Source: Christensenella sp. UBA3798 (lineage in GTDB: Bacteria > Bacillota > Clostridia > Christensenellales > CAG-1252). Taken from it: a stretch of DNA of 36,773 nucleotides. Positions 31,769-36,773 of this stretch are shown here, piece by piece; within the stretch, counting starts at the first letter, position 1, and every line of letters starts with the position of its first letter. The position numbers and the translations under genes are program-made. The notes beneath the pieces were generated by a model. It was given only the letters and a program-made list of their open reading frames with translations. It was not told where the DNA came from and did not search any database. Location: the NCBI GenBank assembly GCA_002368735.1, contig DFEQ01000059.1, positions 1 to 36,773 of the forward strand, given 5' to 3'.

Positions 31769-33823
31769 ATGAGCAAACGTTCGGATAAACTGGTCGATAT
31801 ATTCTTCGACGACGTCCCATACGGTGAAGAGACCATGCGCGCAAAGGCGAGGGTGCGTGCCCGCCTTGCCGAAATGGCGGAGAAACTCCCTTTCTCCTCC
31901 CTTGCGGAGAACTATCATTCCCTTGAAAAACTCGCCGTGCTGGCGGGCTATACCCCCGAAGACGCGCATAGATGGGAGAGCACTGAGGATGTCCTTGACG
32001 CTAAGGCAACGGTCGCCGCTTTTCGATCCTGCAGATGGGTGGCGTATCTGACCGCCGCGCTATGTTGTCTTACCTTCACTGCGCTCCTGTGGGCGATACT
32101 CTACGGCGTGGCTCGTGAAAACTACTTCTTTGCTGTGCTCACGCTTTTTCTCTTGGGGAGCGGCTGTGTGACTCTCCTCGTTATCGCCTTTTCAAAGAAG
32201 GTCAAAAAGCGGTCGGGCGCAAAAATTGCCGCGGAGGGTTATATCTATCTTCGTACAGCTTCGGATAAATACGTCAAGCGGCTTTTAAACGCCTGCGCGC
32301 TCTTTACTGCGGCGGTCTTCGTCTTTGAAATGACGGAACTCGATTTCTATATCTTCGGCAATTCCAAGGTGGCGGAACTCATCGAATCCATGCTCACCAA
32401 TTATCTCCTCGTAGCGATCCCGCTCTTCTTTCTCATCAAGAACGCAATGTTGCTTTGGGCGGTGCGCAAATGGACGAACATTCCGGACGGAAGGCGCTTT
32501 CGCACGCATCTCTTCGGCGTGATCATCTTTTCGGTGGCGTACTGGTCCGTTTCCATGCTCGCAATGGTTTTCTTTCGGCAGGGCATCGCCTATCCGGCGG
32601 ATTACGTTTTGTACGCCTCTATCGTCTTCGTTTTTTGTATCCTACTCTACGACGTTACTTTCAGGAAGACGCTTTGCTATCGCAATTTTGTGCTCAATAA
32701 AGTGCGCCTTTCCGCCGTGCTCGTCGCCGTCTTGTTATGCTTGGCTTTTCTCGGTATGAATCGTGATACCTGGTATACCCAACCCTATATCAACGCGCTT
32801 GCTCGCGTCGCACACACTCCTTCCTCCATCGTCTATAACGAAGAAACGGGGGTGTATACCATCACCCCCGCTGCTGAGAGCTTCAAGATATTGCACCTTA
32901 CGGATATCCACCTCGGCGGCAGTCTGTTTTCGCGCAAAAAGGACCTCCTGGCCCTTCAAGCCTGCTATCGCGAGATAGCTTACAGCAAGCCCGACCTCGT
33001 GATAGTGACGGGGGACTTGTGCTTCCCGATGGGGGTGATGTCACTCTCTTTCAATAATTCCGCCCCCGTACAACAGTTCGCCGCCTTTATGCGGAACGTC
33101 GGCATTCCTTGGGCGTTCACCTTTGGGAATCATGATACGGAGAGCCTCGCGTCTATGAAGAAGGACGACCTCGTCGAGGTGTATAAGTCGCTCTCCTTCA
33201 AGACCTCAGGAAACCTGCTTTTTCCCTACGTTCAGCCTAATATCACGGGGCGAAATAATCAACTTATCGAGGTAAGAAACCGCGATGACAGTTTGCTTAC
33301 GGCGCTTTTCCTTATAGACTCCAACGCCTATCTCGGGGGCGGGCTCTCCTCATACGACTATATCCGCGACGATCAGGTGGAGTGGTATGCAGGCGAGGTG
33401 CGTCGTTTGCAGGCGGAGGAGGGGCGGCAGATATCTTCGCTCGCCTTTTTTCATATCCCGTTGCAACAGTATCGCACCGCCTATGAACTGTATCTCGCGG
33501 GTAGTGAAGAGGTGACGTATCATTTCGGGGAGAACAACGAATCGTTCAGAGAGCAATTCTCCTGTTCCGAGTACGACAGCGCCATCTTTGAGACGATGGT
33601 CTCGCTGGGGAGCACCACGGGGACCTTTTGCGGACACGACCATTATAACAATGCCTCCATCACCTATCGCGGGATACGTTTGACCTACGGTATGAGCATC
33701 GATTACCTGGCGATGCCGGGTATAGCCAAGGATACCGCCCAACGAGGCGCGGAGCTCGTCACCATCTACCAAGACGCATCGTGGGACGTCGTGCAAATAC
33801 CCCTCGTATCTATCACGGAGTAG
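31769..33823 (+). CDS. Seven-helix membrane protein fused to a calcineurin-like metallophosphoesterase
   Basis: 684 residues from ATG 31769 (GGGGGG seven bases upstream); an ATG at 31748 directly abuts the preceding terminator. Residues 1-88 are a charged cytoplasmic helical region resembling permease-prefix domains (my impression only). Seven likely helices follow at about 90-112, 119-142, 171-187, 208-231, 249-269, 277-295 and 313-331, which would put the rest outside the cell. The C-terminal phosphoesterase has its metal ligands in order: LTDIHLGG (Asp379, His381), VTGDLC (Asp416), FGNHDTE (Asn454, His455), FFHIP (His562) and CGHDHYNN (His623, His625). The pattern is close to DCR2/purple-acid-like phosphatases. 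Substrate unknown. Confidence 0.85.
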   Translation: MSKRSDKLVDIFFDDVPYGEETMRAKARVRARLAEMAEKLPFSSLAENYHSLEKLAVLAGYTPEDAHRWESTEDVLDAKATVAAFRSCRWVAYLTAALCCLTFTALLWAILYGVARENYFFAVLTLFLLGSGCVTLLVIAFSKKVKKRSGAKIAAEGYIYLRTASDKYVKRLLNACALFTAAVFVFEMTELDFYIFGNSKVAELIESMLTNYLLVAIPLFFLIKNAMLLWAVRKWTNIPDGRRFRTHLFGVIIFSVAYWSVSMLAMVFFRQGIAYPADYVLYASIVFVFCILLYDVTFRKTLCYRNFVLNKVRLSAVLVAVLLCLAFLGMNRDTWYTQPYINALARVAHTPSSIVYNEETGVYTITPAAESFKILHLTDIHLGGSLFSRKKDLLALQACYREIAYSKPDLVIVTGDLCFPMGVMSLSFNNSAPVQQFAAFMRNVGIPWAFTFGNHDTESLASMKKDDLVEVYKSLSFKTSGNLLFPYVQPNITGRNNQLIEVRNRDDSLLTALFLIDSNAYLGGGLSSYDYIRDDQVEWYAGEVRRLQAEEGRQISSLAFFHIPLQQYRTAYELYLAGSEEVTYHFGENNESFREQFSCSEYDSAIFETMVSLGSTTGTFCGHDHYNNASITYRGIRLTYGMSIDYLAMPGIAKDTAQRGAELVTIYQDASWDVVQIPLVSITE

Positions 33824-33915
33824 GGAGTCGCGTTCTCTTGATCGCACCCAACGAGCCCCGCGATTACATTTGATGGATTTTTTATTACTTTTCTCAATAA
33901 AAAAGGAAGAAAACG

Positions 33916-33944
33916 TTTGCCCGCTGCTTATATCTTTGATATAC
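33916..33944 (+). promoter_or_regulatory. Promoter of the oad operon
   Basis: TTGCCC (33916-33921), 17-base spacer, TATACT (33939-33944). Transcription would start near 33951, leaving a leader of about 47 bases. Confidence 0.65.
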
Positions 33945-33964
33945 TGATATGCGGGAAAATGTTT

Positions 33965-33979
33965 GGCGGCAGAGCCGCC
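33965..33979 (+). promoter_or_regulatory. GC hairpin in the oadA leader just before the ribosome binding site
   Basis: GGCGGC-AGA-GCCGCC, a perfect 6-bp all-GC stem, lies between the promoter and AGGAGG (33988-33993). There is no T-run, so it is not a terminator; it could protect the mRNA 5' end or tune translation. Confidence 0.6.
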
Positions 33980-33997
33980 GTTCATATAGGAGGAAGT

Positions 33998-35377
33998 ATG
34001 AAAGTTCAGTTTACCGAGACAGTCTTACGCGACGCAAACCAGTCTCTTATAGCCACGAGGCTTCCTATCGAGAAGTTCGAGGGTATCCTCGGCACGATGG
34101 ATAAAGCCGGTTATTATTCGGTCGAGTGCTGGGGCGGCGCGACGTTCGACAGCTGTTTGCGCTTCTTGAACGAGGATCCGTGGGAGAGGCTTCGCCGCAT
34201 CAGATCCGCGATGCCTAATACCAAGCTTCAGATGCTTTTAAGAGGGCAGAACCTGCTTGGTTATAAGCACTATCCCGACGACGTGGTCAGGAAGTTTGTG
34301 GAGCGTTCGGTCGCGAACGGCATCGATATCATCAGGATATTCGACGCGTTGAACGATATGCGCAATATCAAGGTCGCCGTTGAGGAGACCATCAAGCAGG
34401 GCGCTATCGCTTCGGGCGCCATCAGCTATACGACCAGCCCCGTGCACACCCTCAAAAACTTTGTCGAAGTTGGCAAAGAGATGAAGGCGATGGGCTGCTC
34501 GACCATCTGCATCAAGGATATGGCGGGCGTTATGGGTCCGCAGGAGGCGTACGATTTGGTCTCCGCATTGAAGACCGAAGTGGGGCTCCCCGTTGTCCTT
34601 CACACCCATTGCACGACGGGTCTTGCCTATATGACCGCACTCAAAGCGGTGGAGGCGGGCGTTGACGTATTGGATACCGCCACCAGCACCTTCTCGGGCG
34701 GTACTTCTCAGCCCGCTACCGAGACCTTGGCATACGCTTTAAGACAGCTCGGCTACGAGGTCGATCTCGACGCCGACGTGTTGAAGAAGGTCAACGATTT
34801 CTTCAAGCCCGTTTTTGCCGATTTCGTAAAGAACGGCACTTTAAAGTCAAAATCCCTCTCCACCGATACCAATGCGTTGAGCTACAAGGTGCCGGGCGGT
34901 ATGCTCAGCAACCTCCTCTCGCAGCTTGAACAGCAAAACGCCCTCGACAGGTTGGAAGAAGTGCTTACCGAGACCCCCAAGGTCAGGAAGGACCTCGGCT
35001 ATCCGCCCCTTGTGACTCCCATGAGCCAGATGGTGGGTGTGCAGGCGACCAGCAACGTGCTGTACGGCCGCTACGTCAACGTGGGAAAAGAGGTCAAGGC
35101 CTATCTCCGCGGTGAATACGGCAGGGCGCCCGGCAAAGTGGATGAGGAATTGATGAAGAAGGTCTTGGGTGACGAGAAGCCCATCACTTGCCGTTTTGCG
35201 GATACTCTCGAGCCGCAGTTTGAGAAGACGAAGGCGGAGCTCGCGGGCATCGCGAAGAACGATGAGGACGTGCTCTCCTACATCGCCTTCCCGCAGGTTG
35301 CGGAGCGTTTCTTCGAGGCACGCAAGGAGCGTGAGGAGAGGAAGGTCTCCTACACCATCGAAAAGGTGGAGGACTGA
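33998..35377 (+). CDS. oadA: Oxaloacetate decarboxylase alpha subunit, carboxyltransferase part (biotin domain separate)
   Basis: 459 residues from ATG 33998, after AGGAGG. The longer frame from 33917 begins inside the promoter and is rejected. It belongs to the pyruvate-carboxylase/transcarboxylase-5S carboxyltransferase family: TETVLRDANQSLIATR (metal Asp12), MLLRGQNLLGYKHYPDD, CIKDMAGVMGP (Lys173, carbamylated metal ligand) and LHTHCTTGLA (His202, His204). It moves CO2 from oxaloacetate to biotin. Klebsiella OadA is about 595 residues because it ends in a biotin domain; this one stops after the conserved domain and the biotin carrier is encoded two genes later. Pyruvate or another keto acid as substrate cannot be excluded. 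Confidence 0.92.
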   Translation: MKVQFTETVLRDANQSLIATRLPIEKFEGILGTMDKAGYYSVECWGGATFDSCLRFLNEDPWERLRRIRSAMPNTKLQMLLRGQNLLGYKHYPDDVVRKFVERSVANGIDIIRIFDALNDMRNIKVAVEETIKQGAIASGAISYTTSPVHTLKNFVEVGKEMKAMGCSTICIKDMAGVMGPQEAYDLVSALKTEVGLPVVLHTHCTTGLAYMTALKAVEAGVDVLDTATSTFSGGTSQPATETLAYALRQLGYEVDLDADVLKKVNDFFKPVFADFVKNGTLKSKSLSTDTNALSYKVPGGMLSNLLSQLEQQNALDRLEEVLTETPKVRKDLGYPPLVTPMSQMVGVQATSNVLYGRYVNVGKEVKAYLRGEYGRAPGKVDEELMKKVLGDEKPITCRFADTLEPQFEKTKAELAGIAKNDEDVLSYIAFPQVAERFFEARKEREERKVSYTIEKVED

Positions 35378-35380
35378 TAT

Positions 35381-35746
35381 ATGACGTTTTTGATGGCAAA
35401 GACGGTAGAGACCAAGGACTTCACGATCTCGGAAGGGCTCTTGTACGCCCTCATTGGGTTCGTGCTCGTCTTGGTCGTTCTCATTGTCTTGATGGGTTTT
35501 ATTTACCTGTTATCCTATATTATCCGCAAGTTTGCGGACAGGAAAAAGTCTGCTTCCGCGACGGAGGAGCCCGCTGCTGCGGTTTCTCCCGAGCTTGCAC
35601 CCGGTTCGAGCGGAAGTGTCAAGCTGTATAACGTGGACGAGCGCACCGCCGCTATGGTGATGGCTATCGTTGCGGACGAACTCAAAACGCCTTTGAACGA
35701 ACTGAAATTTATCTCGATCAAAGAGATCGACGAGGAGGAGAAGTGA
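35381..35746 (+). CDS. Sodium-pump decarboxylase gamma-like (OadG/MmdD) subunit
   Basis: 121 residues; ATG 35381 six bases after GGAGG, three bases past the oadA stop. One transmembrane helix (about 19-48, EGLLYALIGFVLVLVVLIVL) is followed by a Pro/Ala-rich linker and a C-terminal domain ending VDERTAAMVMAIVADELKTP and LNELKFISIKEI, seen in the small subunits of clostridial decarboxylase pumps. This subunit holds the alpha and beta subunits together and helps assembly. Its stop overlaps the region of the next start. Confidence 0.87.
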   Translation: MTFLMAKTVETKDFTISEGLLYALIGFVLVLVVLIVLMGFIYLLSYIIRKFADRKKSASATEEPAAAVSPELAPGSSGSVKLYNVDERTAAMVMAIVADELKTPLNELKFISIKEIDEEEK

Positions 35747-35751
35747 TCCTT

Positions 35752-36138
35752 ATGAAATACAAAATCAAGTTGAACGGTAAAATTTACGAAGTTGAAGTAG
35801 AGAAGGGCAATGCAGAGCTCCTCTCCGAATATGACGCCATCTCCGCTCCCGCAGCCGCTCCCGTTGCTGCTCCTGCGGCAGCACCCGCTCCTGCGACGAC
35901 CGCCGCACCCGCTCCCGCCGCGACGGGCAACGCCACTCCCTCTCCGCTTCCGGGAATGGTCGTCGCCGTGAAGAAAAACGTCGGTGATAAGGTCAAGGCG
36001 GGCGAAGTCGTGATGCTTATCGAAGCGATGAAGATGGAAAACGAGATAACCGCGACCAAGGACGGCACCATTGTTGCCATCCTCGCTCCCAAGGGCACGC
36101 AAGTGCAGGTAGGCACGGGACTCTTTGAGATTGCGTGA
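35752..36138 (+). CDS. Biotin carboxyl carrier subunit of the decarboxylase
   Basis: 128 residues from ATG 35752 (MKYKIKLNGKIYEVEVEKG, the usual start); a GTG at 35743 is closer to the AGGAGG site and would add three residues. An Ala/Pro-rich flexible linker (31-60) leads to a biotinyl domain with PLPGMVVAVKKNVGDKVKAG and the biotinylation site EAMKMENE, Lys94. The biotin swings between the OadA active site and the membrane OadB subunit. The match to MmdC/GcdC/transcarboxylase-1.3S-type carriers is clear. It sits between the gamma-like subunit and oadB. Confidence 0.95.
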   Translation: MKYKIKLNGKIYEVEVEKGNAELLSEYDAISAPAAAPVAAPAAAPAPATTAAPAPAATGNATPSPLPGMVVAVKKNVGDKVKAGEVVMLIEAMKMENEITATKDGTIVAILAPKGTQVQVGTGLFEIA

Positions 36139-36145
36139 GGGTGAT

Positions 36146-36773
36146 ATGAGCGCGGTAAACATAGTTGATATTTTAAGAAATCTGGGGGAAAGCTCGGGCT
36201 TCGCGGACGTGCATTGGCAACAGATCGTGATGATCGTCGTCGCCTGCGTGCTCCTTTTCCTCGGCATAGCGAAGAAATTCGAGCCCTTGCTCCTCGTGGG
36301 CATCGCGTTCGGAATGCTCATCACCAATCTGCCCGGACTGACGGGGGATAACGCTCTCTTTCATTCCGAGATGTGGTTCTCCAACGGCGGACAGATAGAT
36401 TACGGCGAAGTGCTTCGTCACGGCGGTCTTCTCGACGTATTGTACATAGGCGTCAAGACGGGTCTGTATCCTTGCTTGATATTTATCGGCGTGGGTGCGA
36501 TGACCGATTTCGGACCTATGCTTGCTAACCCGAAGTCTTTGATACTCGGTGCGGCGGCGCAGCTCGGCATCTACATGGCGCTCATCCTTGCCATCGTCTT
36601 CGGATTCAACGGCAATATTGCGGCGTCCGTGGCTATCATCGGCGGCGCGGATGGTCCTACTGCTATTTTCGTTACCAAGACCCTCGCTCCCGATAAACTC
36701 GGTGCCATCGCCATTGCGGCTTATTCCTATATGGCGCTCATCCCGCTCATTCAGCCGCCTATCATGCGCGCGC
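36146..36773 (+). CDS. oadB: Oxaloacetate decarboxylase beta subunit (sodium pump), partial (3' end beyond the window)
   Basis: 209 codons from ATG 36146 are open to the window edge. The beta subunit decarboxylates carboxybiotin and exports sodium. Visible family motifs: LLLVGIAFGMLITNLP, LYIGVKTGLYPCLIFIGVGA, MTDFGPMLANP, and GGADGPTAIFVTK with the functional Asp (Asp169 here, corresponding to the conserved Asp in the sodium path), then SYMALIPLIQPPIM. Four or five helices are present in the portion seen. The same subunit serves oxaloacetate, methylmalonyl-CoA and glutaconyl-CoA pumps; the neighbouring OadA-type alpha subunit favours oxaloacetate. Confidence 0.95.
   Translation, partial: MSAVNIVDILRNLGESSGFADVHWQQIVMIVVACVLLFLGIAKKFEPLLLVGIAFGMLITNLPGLTGDNALFHSEMWFSNGGQIDYGEVLRHGGLLDVLYIGVKTGLYPCLIFIGVGAMTDFGPMLANPKSLILGAAAQLGIYMALILAIVFGFNGNIAASVAIIGGADGPTAIFVTKTLAPDKLGAIAIAAYSYMALIPLIQPPIMRA

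Noticed and set aside
33824..33890. Terminator after the membrane phosphoesterase
   Set aside because: Only a weak five-base TCGCG/CGCGA pairing with a long loop and a distant T-run; not convincing.

Overview
The window looks like the chromosome of an anaerobic, low-to-mid-GC Gram-positive bacterium of the Clostridia (Bacillota), probably a gut or other fermentative lineage. The signs are strong Shine-Dalgarno sites, near-consensus sigma-A promoters, an rnf operon in the order C-D-G-E-A-B, RNase J, a DUF512 radical-SAM gene joined to der, a SpoVB-like flippase, and a split decarboxylase sodium pump. There is no phage, transposase, integrase, plasmid gene or CRISPR. I cannot place the species from sequence alone.

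Layout. 1-741 (-): 5' part of a polysaccharide/lipid flippase that runs off the left edge. 868-5424 (-): a very large lipoprotein-like surface protein with five jelly-roll, carbohydrate-binding-like modules, a tandem 84-residue repeat and a C-terminal membrane anchor. 5566-6347 (+): a TSUP permease split into two half-genes. 6508-11473 (+): the complete rnfCDGEAB operon, followed by a Ppx/GppA-HD phosphatase (11504-13024). 13139-15367 (-): serC-serA. 15596-16303 (-): a sugar-phosphate nucleotidyltransferase. 16506-20781 (+): RNase J, a U32 tRNA-hydroxylation-type protein and an MGDG-synthase-like glycosyltransferase, each overlapping the next. 20762-21469 (-): an unrecognised membrane protein. 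21541-25445 (+): DUF512 radical-SAM protein, der and a class I aminotransferase. 25626-29248 (+): a MacB-type ATPase-permease fusion, rdgB and a YfcE-type phosphodiesterase. 29309-29671 (+): four tRNA genes (Gly-TCC, Arg-TCT, His-GTG, Gln-TTG) ending in a strong terminator. 29707-30105: two nearly identical 155-bp strings of small hairpins. 30188-33823 (+): a Nudix hydrolase, a ZIP metal transporter and a polytopic membrane protein fused to a metallophosphoesterase. 33998-36773 (+): oadA, a gamma-like small subunit, a biotin carrier and the start of oadB, which runs off the right edge.

Working together. Two ion-pumping systems stand out. Rnf couples ferredoxin oxidation and NAD+ reduction to ion export, and the biotin-dependent decarboxylase couples decarboxylation (probably of oxaloacetate) to sodium export. 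This fits an amino-acid or organic-acid fermenter living on an ion gradient. The serine branch (serC-serA) and the aminotransferase add amino-acid metabolism. The surface protein suggests binding to glycans.

The strongest candidate for something little described is the pair of hairpin-string repeats after the tRNA cluster. The copies differ almost only in one hairpin loop and one stem base. Next come the insertion of tandem repeats inside a carbohydrate-binding-like module of the surface protein, and the seven-helix membrane protein with an extracellular-facing phosphoesterase domain.
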